From Glandiceps talaboti (taxonomy: Eukaryota; Hemichordata; Enteropneusta; Spengelidae): a stretch of DNA of 64,000 bases. How positions within the stretch are numbered: position 1 is the stretch's first letter; each line of letters opens with the position of its first letter. Position numbers and translations under genes: made by a program. The notes beneath the pieces are model-generated. The model ran no database searches. It was not told the origin of the DNA and worked only from the letters and a program-made list of their open reading frames with translations. Positions 1 through 13,895 of this stretch are shown piece by piece. The DNA lies in assembly GCF_964340395.1 (NCBI RefSeq), contig NC_135555.1, positions 14,609,746 through 14,673,745 on the forward strand, given 5' to 3'.

Positions 1-318
1 TCTCTTGCTGTTAAGGAGCTAGCGAAAAAGATGGTCCTGACCAAAACAACTATCCTAAACATTTTGTCCCTAGTGATACTATAATAGTAATGTGAGAGCC
101 TGGGATTTGAAGGCCTTAAAGCGTCTTGTATACGTATTTTGTTTTCATTGTTAATAGAGAGCAGGTCCTGTGAAATTGAGGTATTCTCGGTTTCGGACTT
201 TTTTGCAATATACATAAATGATGAGACATGACTGTTTCGGCCTACATACCATAGCTAAACTATTCAGAATGTTACGTTGGTCTGGGATGTTTTTTCGACG
301 TCGGTAAAAAGGTACTAG

Positions 319-909
<591 letters not shown>

Positions 910-3334
910 TTGTCCATGGTTAAGTCACCTGGGCTACCTACTAATTTCTAAGTTTTGGTCAAATGAATAGGTCGCAAATAAAACAATGTAAGGATAGTCA
1001 CTCACGGTCACTGATAATTGATATGCATGTTAATCTTTTGAATTTGGCATAACAAATGTACATAGAGTGAAGAGATTGGGACTTCAGGCTTCAGGATGAG
1101 AGAATAGGGAAAGGGGAAAGGGGAAGAGAAGATATTGAACTAAAAGACAAGTGTGTGCAACCACTGCTTTCAAAGCTTGGATTGATGAAAAAAAAAGATA
1201 GGGAGGTGGGAAGAGTTTAGATGAAAGGACATATAGTGTAACTTTGATTCTACAGTGAGAGGGATTGTCTTGCTTAGAGTGTCCTTTGCTGCAAGTTCAA
1301 CTCTCCATGCCTTGGTATCTCCAGAAATATGTATGTGTATGATGTATTAAGCATGTACACTGGCTTCAATGAAAAAGAAACTTCAGTTGAAAAGGTGAAA
1401 AAAAACAAAGAGCTAAGTTTGACCATAACTGGAAACTGGCAAAAATTAGGGTGGCGGTGTGCATGTCTAAATCAACCAACTCTATAATCATGCTAAGTTG
1501 TGCATGTGTGTTTTGTAAAATTGAAAAAATACAGACCGAGTATCTTGGATGTTATCAACAACGTTGTAAATGCTTTTTTATTGATATTACAGAATTACTA
1601 GTACATAAAAACACAACCTTTCATACAGACTTCAAGAAAAACATTCTTGAATGTAATTCTTCTCTCCTCAAAGAAATGTGAGGTACTTCTTGTTAGTAAT
1701 TACATGTAAGATATAGCTGGTTGTGTTTACAGTACTTTCAAAGTTTAACAAACTTAAAAAATATCTTATAAAGTCAAAACTTGTCAAATTAATGACGAAT
1801 AATGCAGCTCATTCAAATATGCAAAGGAAAACTCCATGCTAAGAAAGTTAATAATGAAAGCATGCTTTATCATAAATTCTTGAAAAATTATTGTAAATTC
1901 AAACATATTTTTAAAGTTAAACTCTGTGATGTACTCTCTATTTCCCAAAAAAAGATGAAATGATATTTTCCATAACATACAAAGATGTTACCACTTTCTT
2001 GAAGGTAACGGAACAAGTGTGAATGACTTGTCTCGGAGACAATTATATTTTTAATTTAGAACTGGAAATGTGTACTGACTGTACAAAGACATTTCACAGT
2101 ATAATGATACATGTGTCTGATAATAATATGATTTGAGACTTAATTATTCTTTAAATTATCGCAGTAACTTTTATACTTGTGTAGGGTTATTATTATGATT
2201 GTCCATCAAACCATACAATGGATCAATTAAACAAAGGAAAATAGTATAATAAAACAATACAAGAATGTCACTTTTGAAGGGGTAATGCCACTCCCGGAAA
2301 TACCTGTATTTGATTAAACTTTGGTTTCTGAAGAGTCATGTAATGATTTCATATCACATACATTTGGCACTTTTGCCAAGAAACATCAAATTGAAACTCT
2401 ATTTCACACCTATTGTTCTCATACTGGTCCACCATTACATCATGGGACTTTGAAAACATACATATTTATTAGATGAACACTAAATATTCACGACTATTTA
2501 TCTAAAGGCACTGGACCAGTGTGAGAGCAATACAGGTGAACTATAGTTTCAATTTAATTATTCGTGGAAATCATGTACAATTTATGCGTGATATGAAATC
2601 AGGAAATAACTTTCCAGAACTCAAAGTTTATGAAAATACATCTACTTTCTGGAGTGACATTCCCCTTAAACTAATTAAATCTGCCTAACTTGCAGTGTTT
2701 TTACACGGTCACTGACATGTACTTCAATGGATGCTGTGGCATAATTAATCTCAGACTGAAGCCTAGTAGCTTACTGGATAACACAATATACTTGCATTAG
2801 GCATACCAAACTGATTAATAATTTCAGAATCAAATTAATGTCAATACAATTCCATGCAAAGTATTAAAATCAATATATAAATGATATACATTTGTCATTC
2901 CAACATGTCAAACATTTATACTTAGTGCTTGCGTGACATGTATATACTGGGTAAAACTCCTGCTAAGAATTCGGATGTAACAAAAAAACCAAACAACTGA
3001 TGATGATGATCATGATGCTCATGATGATGATGACGATGACGATGACGATAATGATGTAAACTTTTGATTATCAAATGATTGCCATAGGCTTGGTTATAAT
3101 GTCCTTTGCTTTGTGCGAGCTCAATTCTCCATGTCTTAGTATCTCCACTACAATATAATCCTAGACTGTGTTTAGTGTGTAATGCTGTATACATGTACAC
3201 TGGCTTGCATGAAAAAGAAATTTCAGGTTACAGAGTCTGACTGTAAAGCTATGATATACAATACATGCTCTAAATAATATCATTAAATACAGGATGTCAA
3301 CCTTAAAATCAACAAAAAAGTATGTATCCCTGTT

Positions 3335-3410
<76 letters not shown>

Positions 3411-4711
3411 TGTTGTAAACATTTAATTTCTACATTGCTAAGGCAAGGTCATAGAAAAATCTATAAAAAAATGTTTAGTAATTGAAACACTCACCAAGTT
3501 GTTCTGTTTCTGCTGAATGAGTGGTGTGGTAATGCCCTGTCATGAGGATATAGCTATGCATTGCCTTGGTGATATTTGCACCAGTTGTCATAGCAATAAT
3601 GACAATTACTGCAATAGTACATTTTCATATAATGAAGAGGGCATACAAAAATGATTTGGCTTATGTACAGTTTATAATGAAATCAATATCAAATTCACAA
3701 AAGTACTGCTTATACTTTCCAGTAAAAGATATACATGTACTACTGTGACTGGCTTTATCTTTTCTTTTCTTTTTTTACCATTTTATGATATCTAAACACT
3801 GTCAGATAGTTTCCTAACTAAAATATGCTAATTTCACAGAGTTTGAAAATGCATGGGTACTCTTGGCACTTAAAAATATCAAACGTGTAAATAAAATTTA
3901 ATTATTCATATAAAAATGTACTGAAAGAAAAAAAATAGTTCTATGTACTAATATCATGATTGACAGCTTGTACAAAATTCTCATTTGAAACAATTAACCA
4001 GATGTAAAATTATCATTTTTGCCCTTGGATAAATTACAAGGACACCAGGCTGTTTTGTAAAATGCGACCATCCTCTTCCTGAAATGGAAATCTCCTTTGT
4101 AAACCGCTTCGTTTTAAACTGCAATCACATAATGTCACACAAGCTCAACAAATGATCATTGTTTAGGTCAAAACCCCCTTACCCTAGGCCTCCCCCTAAA
4201 TGAACGTTCGCAAGTGTGATATCAAACGTTTATATGTGATGAAAATTGTAGTGGTCACACCACTATGTAATATACAAACATCATTGTAAACACATTTAAT
4301 ACTACCAGAAATCCAGCACCATATCTCACATTAGAAGTAAATATTTATCAACTTATCAACATCTTAGTAGTAAATAAAAAAGCTGTTATCATTGAAGGCA
4401 TGAAAGTTTTCTGTCAATATTTGGTTAGAAGTGCAAAAATGAAGTTCCGCAAACACATTGACACCAGACCCCCTTCCCCCTAAACGAATGAAGTCACTTA
4501 TTGAGCTTTTCTGACATTGTCCCTAATGCAAATAATGATATTCTAACAGTCACCAGACCCAAGAGTCTACATTTCTAGTATTCACCTTGCAAATTGAACA
4601 GGTGTTACTAGTCTTTGGGATTTCTTCTGAGAATATTCTAAGGGTAACACTTATTATGTATGATATGTGCATGCACATGTATAACAAAAGTGACATAAAA
4701 ACAGCAACATT
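910..4711. other. Interval between convergent Deltex genes
   Basis: This 3.8 kb holds the 3' ends of both Deltex genes. It contains no convincing exon, a (GA)n run at 3335-3408, a short (GAT/GAC)n stretch near 3001-3055, and two diverged copies of a roughly 110-130 bp segment (about 1278-1386 and 3098-3228) that read on the minus strand like decayed Deltex last exons. The remainder is AT-rich and featureless to my reading. Confidence 0.6.
977..982 (+). terminator. Polyadenylation signal AATAAA of the plus-strand Deltex gene
   Basis: A canonical AATAAA lies about 70 nt after the stop codon at 907-909, a normal position for a short 3' UTR. No cleavage site was verified. Confidence 0.5.
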
Positions 4712-7700
4712 TCATTTTATCCCCTTCGCTGCAAGTTCTGCCATGACACGGTCCAAGTATGTGGGATCTGGATAACCATGCCTGTAATAGCAAGAAGGAT
4801 ATACTTTGTATTACTACAACATTAGCAATTTGAGAGGTGATAGTTCATTTGATGTTTTAACATCTGCTATTAGGATTTACACAGAAACTAACTGCACAAC
4901 CAGATATTTTACAATTTCATGAAAAATAACAAACTATCTCCCTGCTCACATAATTTGAAATAGATAAAATCTGAAATAGATTAGTGATGTGTTGTTTTGT
5001 AATACATAATACATATAATTATATAATCAAATATGGACAACAGTCTCACTGGCTTTTCTAGTTAATAAGCTAAACCAGTCTATCCAGCATGTTGAGTTGT
5101 TGAATATACAATGTATGTAAATGGTGAGAATACAATGGAAATTGGACTGCAGTATATGGCTGATTGGTTCAAAATAGATGTATATACAGATAAAGCCAGT
5201 GAGACTGAGAGAAAGTCTACATAGTACATATGTATGTATGTATGTATGTATGTATTTTTAAATCTTTCTTCGCATATTTTACTGTTTATTAGAACTTGCA
5301 GTGTCTCGTCCTATGTCATAATACATACTAGATATAAAGTATCCTTTGTTAAAGAATACTCATTTGAAATGCAAGGATTGTATTTATTTATTTATTTATT
5401 CATCTTTTCATTTATTTATTCATCAGGACTGTTCTACTCATTACTTTTACACTCTTATGTATGTATGTACGTACGTACGTACGTACATACGTACGTACGT
5501 GTGTGTGTGTGTGTGTGCGTGAATAAAACAGTTTTGCTTTTGTATGCAAACCATCCACATTCACACAATCAAAACCACACCACCATTCATGGACATATAC
5601 GTGTACATACTTTGTTGGTCCACCAGTTCTACTTGTCTTGTGATGTACATCATTCCAGACGATGCAGTCTTCAATTCCAGTAGTGACAGACCTTCCAATG
5701 GTAAAAAGAAGATCATTGTCAAATGCTCTTTGGAGAAGGTCAAGCACAGCCTGACCTTTGGCACTTGCTGGCAGAAATGCAATTCTGCTAGTTCCTGTGT
5801 ACGGTTGCCCTGGGTTAGGATGGTTTCCCTGTAATGACAAAAAAAAACATGTTGTAAATATATTATTTGTGCTGTGTGTACGCCTAAATTTGATAGGACT
5901 CAAATGACATTGTGATGAGTTACATTTTAGGTTATGGGAAATTGGCTTTTACAAGCATTAGGTTTAAAGAGAACCCATCAACACTTTTTTCAACAGCTTC
6001 AGATTAAGGCATGTAGATAAAATAGTGACCATACAACATGACAATTTATATGTATGGGCTTTTTAACACATATTTCTAGCAACTTTACAGGAACAGAATC
6101 CACTGGGGGTGATGTTAGTCTTTATTAGTCATGTGTAAATATCAAAGGCAGATCATGACAAGATCTGAGGTGTAATTGGCTTGCATAACAAAGACTAATA
6201 TTTTGTACCCTCCTGATTTATATACATTTGTATACTGTGAAATTCACATGGAATTTATTTTCACTATTTTAGCTGCGTGATTTTCCACTAAAACAAAATC
6301 TCTTGAAAGAACTTGCTATTCATAGATAGCTTGCACACATCACTAAATCAGTGAAAATTAGGCCCAGGAATAACAGCAAAATTCTCTTGTCAGTGGAAAT
6401 TGTAAATATAATAGTATACAACGTCTTTTATATGGAACTGCATTTACATAATTAATGTAAGAATACAGCCTGGAGTTGCACATTACTCAGATACCTTTAG
6501 AATTCACTTCACAGTTTGCTTTGGCGAGTGTAAAAGGGTCATCTTCAATCTTAAATGTAAGTGAACTTACTGACTGCACACCATCTGGAAAGTCATACAT
6601 GATGACAATAGTACCAGCTCCTTTATGCCCCGGGAGGTGCTTACTTCTCTCTATACGGTGATTCATTTTACCATCAGGTTGATTACCTCTCTTCAACAGT
6701 ACAACTTGGAAACAAAATGGACACTTGCCATCATTGTCAAAATGGCAGTGAAAACATGTCTCACATATTGTGTTCTTGCAACAATTCATTTCCAGGAGTT
6801 CGACATGACTATTTGTACAGATTTGACAGTCACCTCTTTTCCAAAGCTTTGTAGCTAGATCTAGCCTACTCGTATCTCCAGAGGGTGATGACAGACTCGT
6901 CATCCTGAAAGATGGTGAGGCAATTACAGATGATCTGCCAATTGGTGATGACTTAGGTGGGCTCATATCAATTTCAAAGGTGGTGCTACGGGGTCTTGTG
7001 CTTTTCGACTTAGGAACAAAAAGAGGAGAAGAATCAGTGTGGAATGATGCATAAGCTGCACTGGGAGAGACGTGTCCTGAAAACGTAGGGGTGGAATCTC
7101 CAGGATGTATCAGGCTAGTTTCGGAACTTGTAGGAGTACTGGTAGGTGACCACTCCTGTGCCTTATAGAACTCCAATATGAAAATTCCCACTGAATTCCT
7201 CTGATTGATTGTGATACGAATATCTCGCAGCTTTGTAGATTTGTGGCTTGATGAAAACTCTGTGATAGCTTTGTGAAATATCTGTGCACACAAATCAACT
7301 GGCATCCCGTGAATCCCTGTGAAAAAGTGAAATAAAAATCTTATCAGTTCTATATTACAGAAGAAAAATAACTAAAGGATGAATGTAAGGAATGTATTGT
7401 AACTACAAAAAAGTGTGAATTAGAAGAGACATTCACAACCAAATAAAATTCAATGTAAGATATATATGGTTCATTGCACAGATAGTAAACCATCAATTAT
7501 TTCTTTAAGTGTATTGTGATAATATTCTTGTAACAAGTATGTTGACTTACAAATACGATAATGTACAAAACCATATGTATAGCAGAACACAATGATGATA
7601 TGAGAGTTTCAAAGTGGCATAATTGGGGTAATTGAAAATAATACTATATGTATTGCCAATAAAATGTAAATTTGAAGGATGATCTGGTTTGATCACTAGG

Positions 7701-10635
7701 CAATCAAACACATACATGTACTATTAACAAATACAACACCATGGATCACACGAATTAATCAAAACTTACGAAAATTGTTAGTCAATCCTGCTTTTGCTAG
7801 AACATGTAGTTTTTTGTTTACAAACAAATACCCCCTGGCAGAGTGAAGACTAAAGCTACTATGAACAGTGTAAATGTAAGGCTTTAAATGCTTGAGTCCT
7901 ATTTGTATATCCAATAAATTTGCTTAAAATCATGTAGATAGATGCAAGAAAATTGTCATGTAGTAGCTTTCCAATTATTTCATTATCAAAATAAAAAAAA
8001 ATTCATTATGGGAATTGTTTTACCTGAGCTTACGGCTGGCAAGGCAATAGAATGGGCTCCAAAGCGTTGAGATGCCATATCCAATGCTCTCAATATAGTC
8101 TCATGCAATGACTCTTTGATGGTTCTAAAAGATTCATCTTCATTCCACAATGGTCCAACTGCATGGATCACGTACTTGCAAGGTAGATTCCCAGATGGTG
8201 TATAGCAAACACTGCCAACAGGTAAAGGACCAAACTTTCTCACATGCTTTGTAGATTCTCGTTGAACGATAGGACCGCCGTGATTTGATATGGCCAGGGC
8301 AACTCCTTCACCATGCTGTAGCTCTGAATTTGCTGAGTTAACGATAACATCAACAGCTTGTTCTGTTATGTCACCCATATGGATAGTCACTTGTATGCCT
8401 TCTGTTGTTTCCATTGAGAAATGTAACTCTTCCAGACATTTGGAGATATCTGTACCTTTTGTGGTAGGCTTGGGTGATTTGAACAGATGTTCTGGCTTTT
8501 CGAAAGTGGGTGTTGTAGTTGTTAGCTCAAGGGAAGCAGGTACACCACCAGCACTTTTCTTTGAGGATTTCTTTTTTCTCTTAGATAGGCCTGCTAACCC
8601 TGTTGGTTCACTAAAAGTTGCATTTGCTTCAGGTGATGTATGATGTACAGGTGGTTGAGGAACTGATGGCATGACTACAGGAGGTTTGCTAACATCATTC
8701 CTTGGGCTTGTTGAATCATGTGAAGCTGTTAATGGTGAATCATGGGAATGTGATCTGCCCCTGAATGTGAACTCACTCAAGGCAGAGTCTGCTCTGAGCA
8801 TATGTTCCACCGTCGGGCCATAAACAATGAGTTTATCTTTCTTTCTGCTGATGGAGACTTCAGCTGTCTCTTGAACTGAATCAATGTGTGATTGTATAGA
8901 TGGGCAAAAATAGTAAACCCATGGTGCAACTTCTGCGCAAATATTTTCAAGAACCTATAAAATGAACAAAATAAGTAATTGTAAGCATTCCTGTCAGTAT
9001 TCAACTTTAAGAGATTCCTTTTTGAACATTTGTACAAAAACAACACAATTCACAAAGCAAACATAAACTTAAAGGAAAGTAGGTTTATCAAAATTCAAAA
9101 CCTTGTTTGCTGATGCACACATAATATTAATTGTACCGTAGTACTAAAACCTGTTTAATCACATCTAGCAACCCGTACAACTTTAATTGAGAGGGATATG
9201 TTTCAATTCCCATTGCATTGGTGTTATTATAATAAGGATTATGTGGGCCCATTCTTTTGTTGTGGACCAAATTTTTCTATATCTCTCTCTGTCAAACAAC
9301 CCTTTTTCACAGCTAAATTTTAATCCTAAGCTGAAGTGGGCCTTTATCTAGAAAATTGTATGTGTCAAATAACAATTTTACTATTTACATTTGGCATTTC
9401 ATCATCTAAATGCAATGAATCTTCTTCAGGATTTCTTGGCTGTTTGGGACCTGGTGAGTCTTTCTTGTTGGGATCTTTACTGAAGTATCTACTATGAATA
9501 AACCCTTTCAGTTTATTTCCAAACTCTTGAATACTGGTGAGAGAACCTTCCAGAACAACACCATTTGGTAGTTTTCGCTTCCTCACAGCACCTGTGTTGT
9601 TCAGGGCTTGCCTTTGTTTTGTTGGCAATTGTTCAATGAATCTTGAGAACTTGTCCAACACATCAGCTCTTGCCTTCCACAGTGTCTAAAGGGGGTAACA
9701 CAAAATGTGACAGCATATTACAACTTTACATTTTGGAAAATGTGCATGTTTTTTGTTTTACATGTTATATCTTGCCATTAGTCAACTGCATTGTGTTCAA
9801 TGAAGTGTATTAAAGATATATTAATACAAAATGAAACAAGTATGTGTATACACTTGCATAAAATCTTCACAGTTGATGGAGTTGCTTGCTTAGCATTTTT
9901 AAGTCAAGCTACACCACTGAAACATGTTCCTGCATGACTCTCAGTGTGCCCCTATCAACCTGGGGTAAATTGCCGATGATTCCATTTCTGGGTGGTGAGG
10001 GTGGGGGTGGGGGGAATCTGTAGTAAGTCCCTACAAATACATTGATAACAATGACATTGAGTGATACTAATTTCACCGAAACAGGATAATCTATTGACTT
10101 GCAGTTTTTCACATTTAGCATATATCGATGATGAATGTTCAGGCAAATGGTTGTTTTGCAACTCTTAACATATGAATTATGAATGACACTTTAAGGTTGG
10201 ATTCCGCCTCCACACCCTTCATGACTACAGAATACAACTTAGAAACAATGCTGTTTTGGAACATCTGACATGAATGCATATTTGAATTGTGTGCACACAA
10301 AAAGAAAATTCGTTTTTGTAATAGGATGAGTACAATTGGTAAACTCAGAGATTATCCATGGACATATACGGTGATGGCCATTATTGTATAACATGTTAAA
10401 TCATTCAAATTGAATGTAATGATGCTAACAAAGTAAATCTCACCATGTTACACTTAGCTGTTCGAAATTCATCACGGTCTTCTTGTGCAAATCTGTCTGC
10501 ATCTACATAAACATAGGAAAAAAATAGATGTATCAAAACACTTTAGTTACTTTGATGAACTATGAAAAGTATGTGTGTGTACATGCATGTATGTATGTAT
10601 GTATGTATGTATGTATGTATGTATGTATGTATGTA

Positions 10636-10682
<47 letters not shown>

Positions 10683-10725
10683 ATATGTGTGTGTGTATGT
10701 ATGTATGTATGTATGTATGTATGTA

Positions 10726-10762
<37 letters not shown>

Positions 10763-10907
10763 ATGTATGTATGTATATGTGTGTGTGTATGTATGTATGT
10801 ATGTATGTATGTATGTATGTATGTACATGTATGTACATGTATGTATGTATGTATTTATGTATGTATGTATGTATGTATGTATATATGTATGTGTATGTAT
10901 GTACATG

Positions 10908-10986
<79 letters not shown>

Positions 10987-11582
10987 ATGTATTTATTTAT
11001 GTACATGTATGTAATGAAGAATACAATTATTCCCCAAGTCTTTCATTGGTCATTATTATCATTATCATGTGTAAGTTTTTCTGACTGTAAATTTGTGCAA
11101 ATTGTCTAATTGTTCTTCATTGAGTGAGGTCAGACTCGATAAGTTGTTTTGTCAATTATTTTTGTTCTCGTCTGTTCATGTGTACATTTTATTCATAGTT
11201 TCAATTGTATAATTTTTAATATAGTTGAAATTAAGTATATAAAGTAAAAGTATCATATCTTAATTATGCACACTGACAGTCATGTAAATTGTAAAACCCC
11301 AAAGTATAGTTTTAAAAGATTTAACCTACTAATCAATTACCACCATATACAAAAACATCCTTTCCTTCCCATTGTAATAGACACTTTAGAAATTAGAAGA
11401 TAAAAGAAAGTTGACTTACCACTTTTTTGATCAAAGGTAATCAGTGCTGTTTTATCATTCACCATATTAAAACCATTTTGTCCCTTTTTGCCGAGTAGGC
11501 TATCCAGGAAATTTACACCAAGACTGTCTTTCAGATTGTACAGCCAGACTCTCCTATCAACTTCCATACTTCCAGTGGCCAT
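4712..11582 (-). CDS. Macro-RING-Deltex E3 ubiquitin ligase with RRM/KH-like N-terminus (complete)
   Basis: Seven coding exons: 11420-11582, 10444-10502, 9389-9685, 8024-8954, 6571-7316, 5611-5828, 4712-4781. All junction phases agree and the total is 2484 nt, giving 827 residues plus TGA. Residues 1-74 look like an RRM (RNP2-like VWLYNL). Residues 75-240 have a KH-like pattern as in PARP14/DTX3L relatives. Residues 358-535 are a macro domain (GDITEQAVDVIVNSAN; loop PAVSSGIHG). A Ser/Pro-rich linker precedes a RING at 647-685 (CQIC, CETC, CPFC). Residues 694-827 are the DTC domain ([43 protein letters not shown]). The usual RING His is Asn (CKNTIC). The likely role is ADP-ribose-guided ubiquitin ligation, resembling the vertebrate DTX3L/PARP9 pair combined in one chain; that role is inferred. 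The start is the first ATG after the splice acceptor near 11590. Confidence 0.93.
5041..5207. mobile_element. Small inverted-repeat element in the last intron of the Deltex gene
   Basis: A perfect 16-bp inverted repeat (CAGTCTCACTGGCTTT at 5041-5056 and its complement at 5192-5207) bounds 167 bp with no coding capacity. This form fits a MITE. No target-site duplication is clear and the family is not recognised. Confidence 0.4.
5227..5518. repeat. (TATG)n, (TTTA)n and (TACG/TG)n microsatellites
   Basis: Short arrays at 5227-5256 (TATG), 5380-5420 (TTTA-rich) and 5456-5518 (TATG, then ACGT, then TG) lie in the last intron of the minus-strand Deltex gene, just past the donor at 5610. Confidence 0.8.
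6571..7316 (-). CDS. Exon joining macro-domain end, RING and DTC start (part of 4712-11582)
   Basis: This 746-nt exon carries the end of the macro domain, including the phosphate-loop SSGIHG formed across the junction with 8024-8954. It then encodes a roughly 100-residue Ser/Thr/Pro-rich linker, the entire RING finger and the first third of the DTC domain. The donor is GTAAGT at 6570-6565 and the acceptor CAG ends at 7317. Having RING and macro pieces in one uninterrupted exon shows that they belong to one polypeptide and not to two adjacent genes. Confidence 0.92.
10560..11014. repeat. Compound (TATG)n/(TG)n microsatellite
   Basis: About 450 bp of TATG repeats interrupted by TG blocks fill most of the second coding intron of the Deltex gene. 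Long open frames on both strands here are only low-complexity translations (Met-Tyr-Val-Cys and Tyr-Ile-His-Thr). Confidence 0.95.
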
Positions 11583-11912
11583 ATTGATACTATACATAAG
11601 GAAGAAGAAGCAAAGAAACCCTAAGTGATAATGTTTATATTTAGACACTAGAATTCTTTACCATGCCCCCTTAAAAGCAAAATGTCAAGATAGAAATTCA
11701 AGGTGGAACTAAGAAAGTATATTTTAAATAAACCGCAACTTACTAATCCCAACTGTCACATTGCTACATGTACATATCATTTCTCTTTAGCATTTTCATT
11801 GACTTGGTTTTGTTGTTTGTATTTTGTATATTGGTATCATATGTATGTTGAAATTGTAGTTTACTTTAGTTATCTGGTGAAGTGAATTTCATTCATTCAT
11901 TTCTTCAACTAA

Positions 11913-13147
11913 AGTGGCCGTATGGATGACAAATGGGTATTTCTTTTGGATTTTGAATTGATGAAAGAACTTTACTGAGTTTTTCTACTTGGAAAAATAA
12001 TGTGACACAATTGACATACATGTCTAAACTAATTTCATGTTTCTGACTGTAGATTACAAAAAGTTTCACAATGAGCCAAAAGTTTGTTATTGTATGTACA
12101 ACGTACAGTGACAAACGTTTTTACACTTATTTTAATTGTTGCAAACACAGACGTTGTACATGTACATGTCAGTTACAAACACAGATTCTGTACATGTTGT
12201 GAGTTACAAATACAGATTCTGTACATGTTGTGAGTTACAAATACAGATTCTGTACATGTTGTGAGTTACAAATACAGATTCTGTACATGTTGTGAGTTAC
12301 AAATACAGATTCTGTACATGTTGTGAGTTACAAATACAGATTCTGTACATGTTATATTAGTTACAAATACAGAATCTATACATGTGAGTTACAAATACAG
12401 ATTCTGTACACTTGAGTTACAAATACAGATTCTGTGACACGTGAGTTACAAATACAGATACTGTACATGTTGTGAATTACACACACAGAATCTGTACATG
12501 TTGTGAGTTAGTACATGTGAGTCACAAATACAGATTCTGTACAAATGTACATGTCGTGAGTTACAATACAGATTCTGTACATGTGAGTTACAAATACAGC
12601 TTCTGTACATGTGAGTTTACAAATACAGATTCTGTACATGTTGTGAGTTACAAATACAGATTCTGTACATGTTGTGAGTTACAAATACAGATTCTGTACA
12701 TGTTGTGAGTTACAAATACAGATTCTGTACATGTTGTGAGTTACAAATACAGATTCTGTACATGTTGTGAGTTACAAATACAGATTCTGTACATGTTGTG
12801 AGTTACAAATACAGATTTTGTACATGTTGTGAGTTACAAATACAGATTCTGTACATGTTGTGAGTTACAAATACAGATTCTGCACATGTTGTGAGTTACA
12901 AATACAGATTCTGCACATGTTGTGAGTTACAAATACAGATTTTGTACATGTTGTGAGTTACAAATACAGATTCTGTACATGTTGTGAGTTACAAATACAG
13001 ATTCTGCACATGTTGTGAGTTACACATACAGACTCTGTACATGTTGTGTCACATTATTTTTTTCAAGAAGTAAAACATAGTAGAATTGTTTTATCAAATA
13101 AAAGTCTAAAATATATACAGTACCCTTTTGTCATCCATATGGCCACT
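11913..13147. mobile_element. Foldback/MITE-like element with long inverted ends and an internal minisatellite
   Basis: Imperfect terminal inverted repeats of about 100 bp lie at 11913-12010 and 13044-13147; the outermost part is AGTGGCC(G/A)TATGGATGACAA. Between them lies a 31-bp minisatellite. There is no transposase frame, so any movement would depend on an enzyme supplied elsewhere. The element sits in the first intron of the Deltex gene, between the 5' noncoding exon and the first coding exon. No clear target-site duplication was found. Confidence 0.75.
12150..13050. repeat. 31-bp minisatellite, roughly 28 units
   Basis: The unit reads GTTACAAATACAGATTCTGT followed by ACATGTTGTGA. Units at the left and middle are more variable (deletions near 12350-12620), whereas those from about 12610 to 13020 are almost identical, which suggests recent expansion on that side. 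It forms the core of the element at 11913-13147. Confidence 0.95.
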
Positions 13148-13895
13148 ATTTAAACCAATATGTTAATGACCTACAATGTAGTCTGTATGGATTCCATTTA
13201 GAAGAAAATGGACATTGTTGTTCCACTTTGCTGATAATGATATACATGTACACATTGATTCACATGTTTGTTAAAATAAAGAACATAATTCTATAACCTA
13301 TTATATAATCTTGAATAAAGACCACACAAGAACCTCTTGCACATACTTTATAATACACAGCTAAGAATTGTCTATATGTTTATTACTATTACATGAATAA
13401 TTATCTTTTGTGAGATCCAGCTGTAGGGAAACAAATTATCCCATGCAGTGCTGTGATGCTATATGTATATACTTTAATGCGGTTCAGAAATGTTAATATT
13501 AAAACATTCACCATTGTCTATATTATAATTTTTGTCCATTTCTTTCACAGTTGGTTTGTGAATAACCAACATGTGTTATTTAACAGCCATAGTCATACGA
13601 ATCAATGTATATGACATCGGTCGAAAGGCCCATGATCTCAATATACATGTATATATATATGGACGACCTCCATAATATAAGTACGGTGCAACTTAATACG
13701 GTGTATCTCACCCATGGCTCTAGCCTATGTAAGCACTGGCCCAGAGCCATGACTGTAGCATCACGTTAATTAAGAATTTTCTAGTAGATGTGTCGTTTCT
13801 GGTTTTACACATTCATGCCAAAATAGCTTTACAATTACAATGTTGAGAACACGCGTCTTATGACTATATAATTTGTGAACACAAAACAAACTTAC

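Noticed and set aside
10528-11109. Long overlapping open frames on both strands
   Set aside because: They are translations of TATG/TG microsatellites (Met-Tyr-Val-Cys or Tyr-Ile-His-Thr runs). The same applies to frames at 29430-29713, 33707-34047, 44040-44378, 46490-46904, 54502-54993, 61203-61766 and 62887-63171.
12472-12708. 78-codon frame
   Set aside because: Lies wholly inside the 31-bp minisatellite and is periodic with it.
12150-13050. CRISPR-like regular repeats
   Set aside because: Units are directly contiguous with no unique spacers, in an animal gene intron inside an inverted-repeat element; this is a minisatellite.
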